Assembly: GCF_032999765.1 (NCBI RefSeq)
Contig: NZ_CP136051.1
Span: 5,164,501 to 5,228,500 of the forward strand
Source of the DNA: Imperialibacter roseus
GTDB taxonomy: Bacteria; Bacteroidota; Bacteroidia; Cytophagales; Cyclobacteriaceae
Reading direction: 5' to 3'
Length of the DNA stretch: 64,000 nt
The position numbers were made by a program, and so were the translations under genes. The notes under the pieces were generated by a model, which did not search any database, was not told the DNA's origin, and worked only from the letters and a program-made list of their open reading frames with translations. How positions within the stretch are numbered: position 1 is the stretch's first letter; each line of letters starts with the position of its first letter. Of this stretch, positions 35,246 to 44,087 are shown one piece after another.

Positions 35246-36292
35246 ATGAACATCCCAGATCAATCCTTTTTACTAAAACCACTTTTTGAAAAGCTTCCTC
35301 TTTCAACAGCATTCACTTTTGCACTCTTGTTGGTTCTCTTAAATAGCTGTATCCCAACTGAGCCCAGCAATGAGGAAAAAAGTGAGGAGACCACAGAGAC
35401 AGTTCAAACTTCTGCAGAAAGTGATGAAGAACCTTACGAGGCTGTATCTCTTTTGGGCAAAAAGCTTAAAAGACCAGAGCTTTCTGAGAAACAAAGGACA
35501 ACCCTCGAAACAAACCTGGCAAAGGCTAAGGCAAATTTCGATGCGTATCCTGACAGCCTGGACTTCATCATTTGGTATGGACGAAGGCTTGCTTACATGT
35601 CGATGTACAAAGAGGCCATACAAGTATACACCGAGGGGTTAAGAGAATTTCCCGATTCGTACAGGATCTATCGCCACAGGGGCCACCGGTATATTTCCAT
35701 CAGGCAGTTTGAAGATGCCATCAGGGATTTGGAGAAGGCGGCTTTTTATATGCGTGGGGAAGAAACCATGATCGAAAAAGATGGGATACCGAATAAGCTT
35801 AACATACCACTGTCAAGTACTCAGTTCAATGTTTGGTATCATCTTGGACTTGCCTACTATTTGAAAGGCAACTACGATAAGGCTATTTCAGCTTACAAAA
35901 AATGTATGGAGTTTTCCACCAACGATGACCTGCTGGTGGCTACCTCTGACTGGATGTACATTACTTACAGGAAGTTGGGGAATCTGCAAGCGGCTGACAA
36001 AGTGCTTGAGGCGATCAAACCAAAAATGAAGATCATAGAGAACGACTCCTATCACAAGCGCCTTCTTATGTACAAAGGTCTTTTAAAACCAGAAGATGTT
36101 CTTAATGCTGACGAAGAAGATGGGGTTCAACTCGCCACACAAGGCTATGGAGTGGCCAACTGGTACCTTCTCAACGGCAACATCGAAAAGGGCAGGGACA
36201 TTCTGGAGAAAGTGGTCGCCGGCGAAAGCTGGTCGGCCTTTGGGTACATCGCCTCAGAGGTGGAGCTCACCAACCTGCAGGCGCTACTTTAA
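35246..36292 (+). CDS. TPR-containing lipoprotein
   Basis: A 348-residue protein. The N-terminal hydrophobic segment ends in a lipobox (LLVLLNSC, Cys36), followed by an acidic Glu/Ser/Thr-rich linker, so it is a predicted lipoprotein. TPR-like helices follow: FIIWYGRRLAYMSMYKEAIQVYTEGLREFPDSY, IYRHRGHRYISIRQFEDAIRDLEKA and VWYHLGLAYYLKGNYDKAISAYKKCMEF. TPR units bind peptides or proteins; no enzymatic motif is visible. The stop region overlaps the convergent GDPD gene by 9 bp. Confidence 0.82.
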   Translation: MNIPDQSFLLKPLFEKLPLSTAFTFALLLVLLNSCIPTEPSNEEKSEETTETVQTSAESDEEPYEAVSLLGKKLKRPELSEKQRTTLETNLAKAKANFDAYPDSLDFIIWYGRRLAYMSMYKEAIQVYTEGLREFPDSYRIYRHRGHRYISIRQFEDAIRDLEKAAFYMRGEETMIEKDGIPNKLNIPLSSTQFNVWYHLGLAYYLKGNYDKAISAYKKCMEFSTNDDLLVATSDWMYITYRKLGNLQAADKVLEAIKPKMKIIENDSYHKRLLMYKGLLKPEDVLNADEEDGVQLATQGYGVANWYLLNGNIEKGRDILEKVVAGESWSAFGYIASEVELTNLQALL

Positions 36293-37162
36293 TTCGTTTC
36301 TCAGGGCCAACGCAACATCAGGGTAATTCGTAATCACCCCGTCTACGCCCATGCCAAGTACTTTTATCATTTCGTCAGTTGTGTTCACAGTGTAAGGAAT
36401 AACTGTCAAGCCTTCTTCGTGATGCCGTTCAACAAGCGACGCATTGATCATTTTATGGTAGTAGTTCATCGATTCCACATGTGCAACGGAGGCTCGTCCT
36501 AGTCTGAACTTATTGTCCTTATGAAACGGGACAAAGAAAAGCGACGTCTGGCTGACCAGCAGCTTTTGCAAAGGTATGTTGTAGCCACTGGCATGAGCCT
36601 CCTCCAAATATTTTGAATCAAACGACTGAATAATGCACCACTCTTCGGCTCCATACTTGTGCACCTCCTCGGCCACCTGCTTTCCAAGTCCATCGTAAAG
36701 CCCTTCTTTTGGCCATTTGATTTCTATCAATACTTTCACTTCGCCGTTGATGCCTACAATGACTTCCGCCAGTGAGGGTACCAACTCACCCTTGAATGCT
36801 TCGCCAAACCAGCTGCCTGCGTCCAACGCACGAATCTCATCAAAAGTCATGGCTGAAATAGCGCCTGAGCCATTGGTGGTCCTGTCCACTGTGGCATCGT
36901 GCATGACTATGAGATGCCCGTCTTTGCTCCTGTGAACGTCCAGCTCAATCACATCAGCACCCAACTCAATGGCTTTGCGAAACGATGCCATCGTGTTTTC
37001 AGGAGCATGGCCAGCTGCGCCACGATGCCCCACGATAATGAAGCCTTTCTCCTTGATGTCGTTAATTGTGTAAGATTCCATGTTGTTTGCCATCACTGGC
37101 CAGAAGAACCAAGCTAACCCGACAGCGATCAGGCCGAGCCCACCTAGGATATACTTTAGCAT
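36284..37162 (-). CDS. Glycerophosphodiester phosphodiesterase family protein
   Basis: Hydrolyses glycerophosphodiesters to glycerol-3-phosphate and an alcohol. An N-terminal membrane anchor (about residues 4-24) places the catalytic domain outside the cytoplasmic membrane. GDPD motifs are present: VGHRGAAGHAPENTMASF (His46, Arg47, Glu55), VIELDVHRSKDGHLIVMHD (Glu73, Asp75, His88) and the C-terminal GVDGVITNYPD. At 292 residues it is a typical single-domain enzyme. It lies 37 bp after the outer-membrane barrel gene and may be the last gene of an aspS unit; a role in lipid turnover is inferred. Confidence 0.93.
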   Translation of the reverse strand: MLKYILGGLGLIAVGLAWFFWPVMANNMESYTINDIKEKGFIIVGHRGAAGHAPENTMASFRKAIELGADVIELDVHRSKDGHLIVMHDATVDRTTNGSGAISAMTFDEIRALDAGSWFGEAFKGELVPSLAEVIVGINGEVKVLIEIKWPKEGLYDGLGKQVAEEVHKYGAEEWCIIQSFDSKYLEEAHASGYNIPLQKLLVSQTSLFFVPFHKDNKFRLGRASVAHVESMNYYHKMINASLVERHHEEGLTVIPYTVNTTDEMIKVLGMGVDGVITNYPDVALALRNELK

Positions 37163-37199
37163 AACAGAGATTTTGAGGATAATTTAAGCAATTAGACGG

Positions 37200-38309
37200 T
37201 CAAAATGCCTCGGCAACGTTGAGATAAACAGCATAGAAACCATCAGTTGCCACGCCGAAATCGAGTCTGAGGTTGAGCTTTTGATCCTTTATCGGCCTGA
37301 ATCGCCCGCCAGCGCCAACCACAGCCTTCACCGGGGTTTGAAAAGCCGAAACTATGCCCGGAGAAACATTTCCAACACCTGCAAAAAGTACCCCTCCCAG
37401 CCTCCAAAAAAGCGTTCTTCGTCCCTCTACCTGAAAATACCAGGAGACTTTGTCACGGTACAGGTTTTCATTCTTGATTCCCCTCAGCCTGTCGTTTCCG
37501 CCTAGCTGCGGAAGCCTGTAAAACGGGATATTATTACCGGCCACGGAGTTAATCACAAGCTGAAGCCCCAAAACATGTTTTGGCGAGATCACTTCCCGAA
37601 AGTACCTTGAATCAATGTTCAACTGTGCAAAGGAATAGTTGCTACCCACTACTTTACTAAAGTAATGTAGGTTGCTGGTGACGTACCAACCTTTTGAAGG
37701 GTAGAGGACGTTATCTCTTGTATCGAAGATAAATATTGGCCCTAGCCCGTTAGTCCAACCACCCTTGGTGCCCGACACCTCTCCAGTCTCCAGCACTGCC
37801 CCATCTTTGAAGTCGCTAAGCTTGTCATACCTGAAGTCGTACGACAATCCAAAAAAGTATTTTTCGTCCCTAATCTTCATCCACCGACCGTTCAGCTGGC
37901 CAAACTGATCCAGAAACATTTCCAGGTCATCCGGGTGCGTGTCATTTCCGATGCCGAAAAAAAAGTCCGGGTAGTTACGCACCCTCAGGGTATTGCTCAG
38001 GTAGGTGGCATTCTTAAAATATTGCTCTGATCGCAGCGAGCTGATCACTTGCTTGTTGGCCGTGTAAATAAATATCGGAGCCAGTGTGCTGGGTCGCTTG
38101 AAGCTGCTTGTGTCTACCCCCTTTTTGGGCAAAATCCACATGCCCATAAATCCGCCAAAGAACCTTGACTCAGGCGAATAACCCAAAATGGGGGCCGCAA
38201 TGACCTTCCCTTTTTTTCTGGCAACCGAATCCACCTTTTCCACGGTCTGACATAGGCCGCTCCATGGTGCCAACAGAACCAGCAGAAAAAGAAGGTAAGA
38301 ACCCTTCAT
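37200..38309 (-). CDS. BamA/TamA-family outer membrane beta-barrel protein
   Basis: A 369-residue outer membrane protein: signal peptide to about residue 20 (ending GLC-Q), then a 16-strand-like series of alternating hydrophobic and aromatic segments. The bacterial surface antigen (Omp85 C-terminal) pattern shows in FDTRDNVLYPSKGWYVTSNL and in LGGNDRLRGIKNENLYRD, matching the loop-6 RG motif. POTRA domains are absent, so it is not BamA itself but a barrel-only relative common in Bacteroidota. The start ATG (38307-38309) begins 1 bp after the aspS stop; a longer frame into aspS is unlikely. Function unknown, possibly channel or lipid-linked. Confidence 0.8.
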   Translation of the reverse strand: MKGSYLLFLLVLLAPWSGLCQTVEKVDSVARKKGKVIAAPILGYSPESRFFGGFMGMWILPKKGVDTSSFKRPSTLAPIFIYTANKQVISSLRSEQYFKNATYLSNTLRVRNYPDFFFGIGNDTHPDDLEMFLDQFGQLNGRWMKIRDEKYFFGLSYDFRYDKLSDFKDGAVLETGEVSGTKGGWTNGLGPIFIFDTRDNVLYPSKGWYVTSNLHYFSKVVGSNYSFAQLNIDSRYFREVISPKHVLGLQLVINSVAGNNIPFYRLPQLGGNDRLRGIKNENLYRDKVSWYFQVEGRRTLFWRLGGVLFAGVGNVSPGIVSAFQTPVKAVVGAGGRFRPIKDQKLNLRLDFGVATDGFYAVYLNVAEAF

Positions 38310-38310
38310 C

Positions 38311-40062
38311 TTACACCTTGCCAACAGAAATATTCAGCTCCTTCAGCTGCTCAGCTGAAATAGTAGACGGCGAATCAATCATCACGTCCCTGCCCGAGTT
38401 GTTTTTAGGGAATGCAATAAAGTCACGGATGGAATCCACGCCACCAAACAGTGAACAAAGTCTATCGAAGCCAAAGGCAATACCACCATGCGGAGGTGCG
38501 CCATATTCGAAAGCTTCCATCAGGAAGCCGAACTGCTTCTTGGCCTCTTCATCTGTAAAGCCAAGCGTTTTGAACATCAACTGCTGCGTTGGTCTGTCGT
38601 GGATCCGGATAGAGCCACCGCCGACTTCCACACCATTGATCACCATGTCGTAGGCATTGGCTCTGATGGCACCGGGGTCTGTCTCCAGCAACTTCATGTC
38701 CTCTTTCTTCGGTGCGGTGAAAGGGTGGTGCATCGCATGGAAGCGCTTTGTTTCCTCATCCCACTCAAGCAAGGGAAAGTCGAGTACCCACAAAGGTTTG
38801 AAATCGTCCCTTTTTCTCAGCCCAAGTTTGTTGCCCATTTCCAGCCTCAGCTCATTCATGGCTTTGCGGGTCTGGTCTTTGTCTCCAGCCAATACTAATA
38901 TAAGGTCGCCAGCCTCGGCACCGCAGGCTACGGCCCATTCCTTCAGCTGATCCTCGGAGTAAAACTTATCTACCGAAGATTTGAAAGTGCCATCGGTATT
39001 GCATTTGAGGTAAACCATGCCTTTGGCTCCAACTTGTGGTCGTCTGACAAAATCGGTCAATCCGTCCAGCTCCTTGCGGGTGTACTCGGCGCAACCTTTG
39101 GCACAAATGCCCACCACCAACTCAGCGGCATCGAACACCTGGAAGCCTTTGCCCTGGGTAAGCGCATTCAGCTCCACGAACTCCATACCAAAGCGAATAT
39201 CTGGCTTATCGCTGCCATACTTAGCCATCGCCTCATCGTAGCTCATGCGAGGAAAGGCGCCAAATTCCAGTCCTTTTTCTTCTTTGAAAAGCGACTTCAC
39301 CAGCCCTTCGAATATGTTGAGAATATCTTCCTGCCCAACAAACGACATCTCGCAGTCGATCTGGGTAAACTCAGGCTGGCGGTCTGCCCGGAGGTCTTCG
39401 TCACGGAAGCATTTCACGATCTGGAAGTAACGGTCGAAGCCAGACACCATCAGCAGCTGCTTGAAAGTCTGGGGGCTCTGCGGCAAGGCGTAAAACTCCC
39501 CCGGGTTCATACGGGAGGGTACCACAAAGTCACGGGCACCTTCCGGGGTCGACTTGATGAGTACTGGCGTTTCCACTTCGATAAACTTGTTGCCATCAAG
39601 GTAGCGGCGGGTGTACTGCATCATCCTGTGACGAAGCTCAAGGTTGCTTCTTACAGAGTTTCTACGCAGGTCCAGGTAGCGGTACTTCATGCGAAGTTCA
39701 TCGCCACCGTCGGTTTCGTCCTCTATAATAAATGGAGGTACTTTAGCGGGATTTAACACCTCCATCGCCGTCACTCTGATTTCTATGTCGCCAGTCGGCA
39801 TTTTAGGGTTTTTCGACACCCTTTCTATCACTTCGCCGGTAGCTTTCAGCACAAACTCACGACCCACACCCTGTGCCATTTTCTGAATGTCGGCAGCAGT
39901 TGCTCCTTCATCAAACATGAGCTGTGTCAAGCCATAGCGATCCCTCAGGTCGATCCAGGCCATGCCGCCTTTGTCCCGGAGGCGTTGCACCCACCCGCAA
40001 AGTGTTACGGTAGTTCCTACGTGTTCAAGTCTTAATTCGCCACAAGTGTGAGTTCGAAGCAT
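38311..40062 (-). CDS. aspS: Aspartate-tRNA ligase
   Basis: Charges tRNA-Asp with aspartate. The 583-residue protein is a bacterial-type AspRS: N-terminal OB-fold anticodon domain ([29 protein letters not shown]), class II motif 2 region with [23 protein letters not shown], the bacterial GAD insertion, and motif 3 in [19 protein letters not shown]. The start ATG is at 40060-40062. An exact -7 promoter box lies 27 bp upstream. It is followed immediately by the outer-membrane barrel and GDPD genes. Confidence 0.98.
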   Translation of the reverse strand: MLRTHTCGELRLEHVGTTVTLCGWVQRLRDKGGMAWIDLRDRYGLTQLMFDEGATAADIQKMAQGVGREFVLKATGEVIERVSKNPKMPTGDIEIRVTAMEVLNPAKVPPFIIEDETDGGDELRMKYRYLDLRRNSVRSNLELRHRMMQYTRRYLDGNKFIEVETPVLIKSTPEGARDFVVPSRMNPGEFYALPQSPQTFKQLLMVSGFDRYFQIVKCFRDEDLRADRQPEFTQIDCEMSFVGQEDILNIFEGLVKSLFKEEKGLEFGAFPRMSYDEAMAKYGSDKPDIRFGMEFVELNALTQGKGFQVFDAAELVVGICAKGCAEYTRKELDGLTDFVRRPQVGAKGMVYLKCNTDGTFKSSVDKFYSEDQLKEWAVACGAEAGDLILVLAGDKDQTRKAMNELRLEMGNKLGLRKRDDFKPLWVLDFPLLEWDEETKRFHAMHHPFTAPKKEDMKLLETDPGAIRANAYDMVINGVEVGGGSIRIHDRPTQQLMFKTLGFTDEEAKKQFGFLMEAFEYGAPPHGGIAFGFDRLCSLFGGVDSIRDFIAFPKNNSGRDVMIDSPSTISAEQLKELNISVGKV

Positions 40063-40088
40063 TGCTAGTCGTTTTGAATTTTGGGAGG

Positions 40089-40096
40089 CAAAGTTA
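40089..40096 (-). promoter_or_regulatory. -7 box of the aspS promoter
   Basis: Minus-strand TAACTTTG is an exact TAnnTTTG match 27 bp before the aspS ATG. The plus-strand CAAAGT here has an inverted partner ACTTTG at 40102-40107. A -33 TTG at ideal spacing is not present; the nearest gives 24 bp. Confidence 0.5.
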
Positions 40097-40163
40097 GCAA
40101 TACTTTGGTCAAATGAATTTCAATTCTGTACCTATTTCAAATCCATATATCCGTCAAAGCTGT

Positions 40164-40171
40164 TATCTTTA
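40164..40171 (+). promoter_or_regulatory. Candidate -7 box of the second toxin-antitoxin locus
   Basis: TATCTTTA, one base off TAnnTTTG, ends 14 bp before the antitoxin ATG. It is identical over TATCTTTAAT to the site before the DUF433 gene at 5829. Confidence 0.3.
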
Positions 40172-40185
40172 ATCAAACATTTATT

Positions 40186-40416
40186 ATGAGTGCCGAAAAC
40201 ATAAAGGATGAGCTTCATCAGTTGATAGAGAATGCCGATGAGCAGTCTCTAAGAATTGCACTAAGTGTGCTAAAATCTGAAGAAACAGAAGCTGACTATG
40301 CGCTATCTAGCGAGCACAAAGAACTCCTTGACAAAAGGCTCGATGAACATGAGAAAAACCCAATGTCCGGCTCTTCCTGGCAAGAAGTCAGAAAAAGAAT
40401 AGAAAAGAGGATATGA
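40186..40416 (+). CDS. Antitoxin, addiction-module component family
   Basis: A 76-residue helical protein resembling the short 'putative addiction module component' (Unstab_antitox) antitoxins that pair with ParE/RelE toxins. The diagnostic C-terminal part is HKELLDKRLDEHEKNPMSGSSWQEVRKRIEKRI, close to the family pattern LLDxRLxxxxxNPxxGxSWEEVxxxI. The TGA stop overlaps the toxin ATG (ATGA), as in many such pairs. The toxin gene is frameshifted, so this antitoxin may be an orphan. Confidence 0.85.
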   Translation: MSAENIKDELHQLIENADEQSLRIALSVLKSEETEADYALSSEHKELLDKRLDEHEKNPMSGSSWQEVRKRIEKRI

Positions 40417-40711
40417 CCTTTGAGGTGGTTATCAAGCCGGACGCCGAAAGGGATATTACTGAAAGTGCTATCTGGTATGAAAAGAAAGTAACTGGACGGG
40501 GAGAGATTTTTTGGATGCCCTGGAAACTATGTTTTTGAGATTGGAGACTAGTCCTCTCATTTACCAACCCCGATATAAGTTGGTTCGAATGGCAAAATTA
40601 AAACGATTTCCATTCTGCGTTCACTTCACAATTGAAAAGGAAAAAATTATCGTCCACGCTGTGTTACACACAAAGAAAAGTCCTCGTATATGGCTGAAAA
40701 GACAGAAATAA
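40413..40711 (+). pseudogene. ParE/RelE-family toxin, disrupted by a -1 frameshift
   Basis: Translation from ATG 40413 gives MTFEVVIKPDAERDITESAIWYEKKVTG and then terminates at a TGA near 40537. From about 40499 another frame continues the family sequence, GRDFLDALETMFLRLETSPLIYQ, to a proper stop at 40711. The break falls at a run of four G (40498-40501); adding one base restores a 99-residue ParE-like toxin with the usual C-terminal FCVHFTIEKEKIIVHAVLHTKKSPRIW. So a single-base loss, or a homopolymer sequencing error, inactivates it. Programmed frameshifting is less likely because no slippery heptamer is present. The antitoxin upstream is intact. Confidence 0.85.
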
Positions 40712-40754
40712 AATCGTCTTTTCGAATAGAATGACAAGAGCCTGATATTTTCCC

Positions 40755-40762
40755 TAGTTTTG
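40755..40762 (+). promoter_or_regulatory. -7 box before the 185-residue exported protein
   Basis: TAGTTTTG is an exact TAnnTTTG match ending 26 bp before the ATG at 40789. No TTG is seen at the ideal distance upstream. Confidence 0.45.
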
Positions 40763-40788
40763 TATGAACCAGAACGCTATTTAAGCCC

Positions 40789-41346
40789 ATGAGATCATCA
40801 TATTGCCTATTACTTTTTTTGGTCACCTTTACCGTTAAAGCCCAACTAAGCCCCACCAAAGTAACTGACTACATCACCGTGAGCCTTCCTTCCGACTTTC
40901 GTCCGATGAACGAGCAGGAGATCAACAGTAAGTATGTGTATACCCGCAGACCGATGGCTCTGTACACTGACTACGGTGTCACGGTCGATTTTGGCATCAA
41001 TAGAGGTAACAACCAATGGGCCCAGGGTGACTTAAACATTCTGAAGGATTTTTATAAAGCCAACATTTCTTCTCTTTACGATGAAGTGAGTTTCACCAAA
41101 GACGCCATCGAAACTATCAACGGCCGGGATTTTGCCGTATTTGAGTTTGTTGCAATAGTTAAACCTGAGGAAGACGCCATTACCAACGAATCAGCGCTCC
41201 GTGCTTACAGCTATATTCAGTACACCATTGTCAACAACCAAACGCTCGTGTTCACGCTTTCATCGCCTTACCAGCATATGAGAAAATGGAAGGATTTGGC
41301 ACCACAGATCATGCAAAGCGTATCCATTAAAAAGAACTTCAAGTGA
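40789..41346 (+). CDS. Exported protein of unknown function
   Basis: A 185-residue protein with a clear signal peptide (residues 1-18, ending VKA-Q). The mature part has an alternating alpha-beta pattern (KVTDYITVSLPSDFRPM, VTVDFGINRG, AIETINGRDFAVFEFVA, AYSYIQYTIVNNQTLVFTLSS) resembling the fold of PsbP/DUF1795-like or 'LpqN-like' secreted proteins, though I cannot name a family. No catalytic motif is visible. Its stop overlaps the GTG start of tadA (GTGA), so the two are coupled. Confidence 0.7.
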   Translation: MRSSYCLLLFLVTFTVKAQLSPTKVTDYITVSLPSDFRPMNEQEINSKYVYTRRPMALYTDYGVTVDFGINRGNNQWAQGDLNILKDFYKANISSLYDEVSFTKDAIETINGRDFAVFEFVAIVKPEEDAITNESALRAYSYIQYTIVNNQTLVFTLSSPYQHMRKWKDLAPQIMQSVSIKKNFK

Positions 41347-41801
41347 GTGGGCTCACAGTTTTCAGCGACGATCATTTCATGAAAGTCGCTCTGCGTGAAG
41401 CTGAAAGAGCGCTGGAGGAAGATGAAATTCCGGTCGGCGCCGTTATTGTTTGTCAGAACAAAGTCATTGCCAAAGGCTACAACCACACAGAAAAGCTTAC
41501 TGACGTAACCGCCCATGCAGAAATGCTGGCGATCACTTCAGCGGAAAACTACCTCAGTTCCAAATACCTGAACGATTGTACACTGTACGTTACGCTTGAA
41601 CCTTGTGTGATGTGTGCAGGTGCCCTCCACTGGACGCAGATAGGCAGAGTTGTTTACGGGGCATCCGATTTACAGCGAGGTTACTCACTGCTGACGGAAA
41701 ATGTGCTGCATCCGAAAACAAAGGTGTCATCGGGAATTATGGAACAGGAATGCCGACAACTGATTAACACTTTTTTCAAGAGGTTGAGGGGGAAGGAATA
41801 A
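41343..41801 (+). CDS. tadA: tRNA-specific adenosine(34) deaminase
   Basis: Converts adenosine to inosine at the wobble base of tRNA-Arg(ACG). Zinc and catalytic residues are present: HAE (His58, Glu60) in TAHAEMLAI and PCVMC (Cys88, Cys91) in LEPCVMCAGALHW, with the TadA signature DEIPVGAVIV. Length 152 is normal. I use the GTG at 41343, which overlaps the upstream stop; an ATG at codon 13 is an alternative but would trim the first helix. A link to the two tRNA-Arg genes further on is only thematic. Confidence 0.93.
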   Translation: MSGLTVFSDDHFMKVALREAERALEEDEIPVGAVIVCQNKVIAKGYNHTEKLTDVTAHAEMLAITSAENYLSSKYLNDCTLYVTLEPCVMCAGALHWTQIGRVVYGASDLQRGYSLLTENVLHPKTKVSSGIMEQECRQLINTFFKRLRGKE

Positions 41802-41938
41802 ACTCATCGATACTTCCATGTACATATCTATTACATCAAGGAACTATACCCACCTTTTGGCGTTATTTATTTGGGCAGTTCTTAGTAGATTTACTGTTCA
41901 GTAAGATAAATGTTCAACCATAAAACAAATCAATAATT

Positions 41939-42541
41939 ATGGCATTCGAATTACCAGCATTACCATATGCAACCAATGCGCTGGAGCCGCACATCGACGC
42001 CCGCACCATGGAAATACACCACGGCAAGCACCACAATGCTTACGTGACGAACTTGAATAAAGCCATCGAAGGCACTGAAATGGCTGGCAAGTCGCTCGAA
42101 GAATTGCTGAAAAGCCACTCTAACGTGCCAGCTGTGCGCAACAACGGCGGCGGTCACTGGAACCACTCTCTTTTCTGGACAGTTATGGGCCCTGGCAAAG
42201 GCGGCCAGCCTTCAGGTGCTTTGGCTGATGCTATCAACGCTGCCTTCGGTTCATTCGACGGCTTCAAAGAAAAATTTTCTGCGGCAGCAGCTACCAGATT
42301 CGGCTCAGGCTGGGCATGGCTTTGTGTGAAAGGCGGCAAGCTTGAAATATGCTCTACTGCCAACCAGGATAATCCATTGATGCCTGACGCAGGTTGCAGT
42401 GGCACACCTATTCTTGGTCTTGATGTTTGGGAGCATGCTTACTACCTCAACTACCAGAACAGAAGACCTGACTACGTTGCAGCTTTCTACAATGTGGTAG
42501 ATTGGGATGCAGTTGCCAAGCGCTTTGCAGCGGCAAAATAA
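41939..42541 (+). CDS. sodA: Superoxide dismutase, Mn-type of the Fe/Mn family
   Basis: Detoxifies superoxide to oxygen and hydrogen peroxide in the cytosol. Metal ligands are His27, His76 (in NHSLFW), Asp162 and His166 (in [12 protein letters not shown]). Two positions that separate Mn from Fe enzymes are Mn-like: Gly72 in GGGHWNHS (Gln in Fe-SOD) and Gln143 in STANQDNPL (Ala in Fe-SOD). Length 200 and a lack of signal peptide fit the cytosolic enzyme. Monocistronic, with a strong terminator. Confidence 0.95.
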   Translation: MAFELPALPYATNALEPHIDARTMEIHHGKHHNAYVTNLNKAIEGTEMAGKSLEELLKSHSNVPAVRNNGGGHWNHSLFWTVMGPGKGGQPSGALADAINAAFGSFDGFKEKFSAAAATRFGSGWAWLCVKGGKLEICSTANQDNPLMPDAGCSGTPILGLDVWEHAYYLNYQNRRPDYVAAFYNVVDWDAVAKRFAAAK

Positions 42542-42566
42542 TTAGCCAGTTGCTACTAAATATCAG

Positions 42567-42595
42567 AGCCCTTCCAGCAACGGAGGGGCTTTTTT
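42567..42595 (+). terminator. Intrinsic terminator of sodA
   Basis: AGCCCTTCC (42567-42575) pairs with GGAGGGGCT (42582-42590) over 9 bp with one G-U pair and a 6-base loop, followed by five T. Confidence 0.9.
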
Positions 42596-42701
42596 ATTGC
42601 CCATCGAACAACCCATATGCCTGACCACGCAATTAGCCCTTCCTTTTTAGGTATCGAATTAGGATATTGAGAAATAAACGATTCAAAACATACCTACTAT
42701 T

Positions 42702-44051
42702 ATGAGTTCAACATCCAGAAGAACATTTATACAAAAGACCGGCATGGCCGCTGCGGGCGGGCTGGCACTTAGCCAAATGCCTTTTTCGTCATTCGCCGGC
42801 GTACGGAAGCCGGTCGCAGCAGCCGACAAGCTGCGCTATGGTGTGATCGGCTGCAACGGCATGGGCTGGAGCGACATGCGCTCACACCTCAACATGGACG
42901 AGGTCGACTGCGTCGCTCTATGCGACGTTGACCAAAGCGTGCTTGACAGACGCTCCGCTGACGTGGAGAAAATGAGGGGTAAAAAACCCGCCCAGTATGG
43001 CGACTACCGGAAAATGCTGGAAAACAAAGACATTGATGTTGTTATCATCGGCACGCCAGATCACTGGCACTGCAAAACCATGGTCGATGCTGTGCAGGCC
43101 GGAAAGCATGTGTATGTGGAGAAGCCAATCGCCAATACCATGGAAGAATGTAACCTCATGGTAGCTGCTGCGAAAAAATATGGCAAAATCGTGCAGGTTG
43201 GGCAATGGCAGCGAAGTGGTCCGCATTACGAGCAGGCGCTTGACGTGGTTCGCTCTGGCAAACTGGGACAAATCAGACTGGTGAAGGTATGGGCTTATCA
43301 GGGGTGGATGAAGCCGGTGCCTGTTTTGCCAGACACAGCAGTGCCTGCTGGTGTCAACTACGACATGTGGCTTGGGCCTGCTCCGAAGCGTCCCTTTAAC
43401 GCCAACCGCTTCCACTTCAACTTCCGCTGGTTTTGGGACTACGCCGGCGGTTTGATGACCGACTGGGGCGTGCATGAAATTGATATTGCACTTTATGCTA
43501 TGGGTGTGAAGGCCCCCAAATCAGTGATGGCCTCAGGTGGCAAGTTTGCCTACCCGGATGACGCCTCAGAAACGCCAGACACACTGCAAACGGTATTTGA
43601 ATACGACGGGTTCAATATGCTGTGGGAGCACGCCACGGGAATTGACGGCGGCAACTACGGCAAGACCGAAGGCATCGCTTTTATTGGCAACAACGGCACG
43701 CTGGTAGTCAACAGAGGTGGCTGGGAGATCATCCCCGAAACCCAACAGAAAGACGGAATGACTGCCTGGAAAATGGACGATGTGCCAGATCAGCGCCCGC
43801 AGGGAAATGCGCTTGATCTCCATACCAGAAATTTTGTTGATGCCATCAAGGCAAATGATTCATCCAAACTCAAGTGCGGCATTGAAACAGGCAGCATTGC
43901 GGCCATTAATGCGCAAATGGGCAATATCGCTTACAAAACCGGGAGGAAAGTTTTCTGGGATGCGGCAAGCGGGCAATTCAAGAACGATGCCGAAGCCAAC
44001 GCTCTGATGAAAGCGAAATACAATAATGGATGGACTTTGCCGAAGGTTTAA
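42702..44051 (+). CDS. Tat-exported Gfo/Idh/MocA-family oxidoreductase
   Basis: A 449-residue NAD(P)-dependent sugar-type dehydrogenase. The N-terminus SRRTFIQKTGMAAAGGLAL is a twin-arginine signal, so it acts in the periplasm with its cofactor already bound. The Rossmann part has YGVIGCNGMGWSD; the substrate side has VEKPIANTMEECN (the family EKP) and GGLMTDWGVHEIDIALYAM. Exported members in Bacteroidota act on glycans or inositols, often as glycoside-processing oxidoreductases; the substrate is not predictable. It stands alone and ends at a bidirectional terminator. Confidence 0.92.
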   Translation: MSSTSRRTFIQKTGMAAAGGLALSQMPFSSFAGVRKPVAAADKLRYGVIGCNGMGWSDMRSHLNMDEVDCVALCDVDQSVLDRRSADVEKMRGKKPAQYGDYRKMLENKDIDVVIIGTPDHWHCKTMVDAVQAGKHVYVEKPIANTMEECNLMVAAAKKYGKIVQVGQWQRSGPHYEQALDVVRSGKLGQIRLVKVWAYQGWMKPVPVLPDTAVPAGVNYDMWLGPAPKRPFNANRFHFNFRWFWDYAGGLMTDWGVHEIDIALYAMGVKAPKSVMASGGKFAYPDDASETPDTLQTVFEYDGFNMLWEHATGIDGGNYGKTEGIAFIGNNGTLVVNRGGWEIIPETQQKDGMTAWKMDDVPDQRPQGNALDLHTRNFVDAIKANDSSKLKCGIETGSIAAINAQMGNIAYKTGRKVFWDAASGQFKNDAEANALMKAKYNNGWTLPKV

Positions 44052-44056
44052 TCAAA

Positions 44057-44084
44057 AAAGCCCTTCTCCATGGAGAAGGGCTTT
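44057..44084. terminator. Bidirectional terminator, perfect 28-bp palindrome
   Basis: The inverted repeat AAAGCCCTTCTCCA/TGGAGAAGGGCTTT is perfect over 14 bp with no spacer (a few central bases form the loop). Each arm begins with A and ends with T on the outside, so it can stop transcription from the oxidoreductase (+) and the desaturase (-), whose stops flank it. Confidence 0.9.
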
Positions 44085-44087
44085 CTT

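Noticed and set aside
40511-40711. A separate 66-residue gene starting at TTG 40511
   Set aside because: Its sequence is the C-terminal two thirds of a ParE-like toxin and joins the upstream frame at a G-run; it is part of the frameshifted gene.
42702-44051. Cytosolic sugar dehydrogenase
   Set aside because: The SRRTFIQK twin-arginine signal at the N-terminus indicates export.
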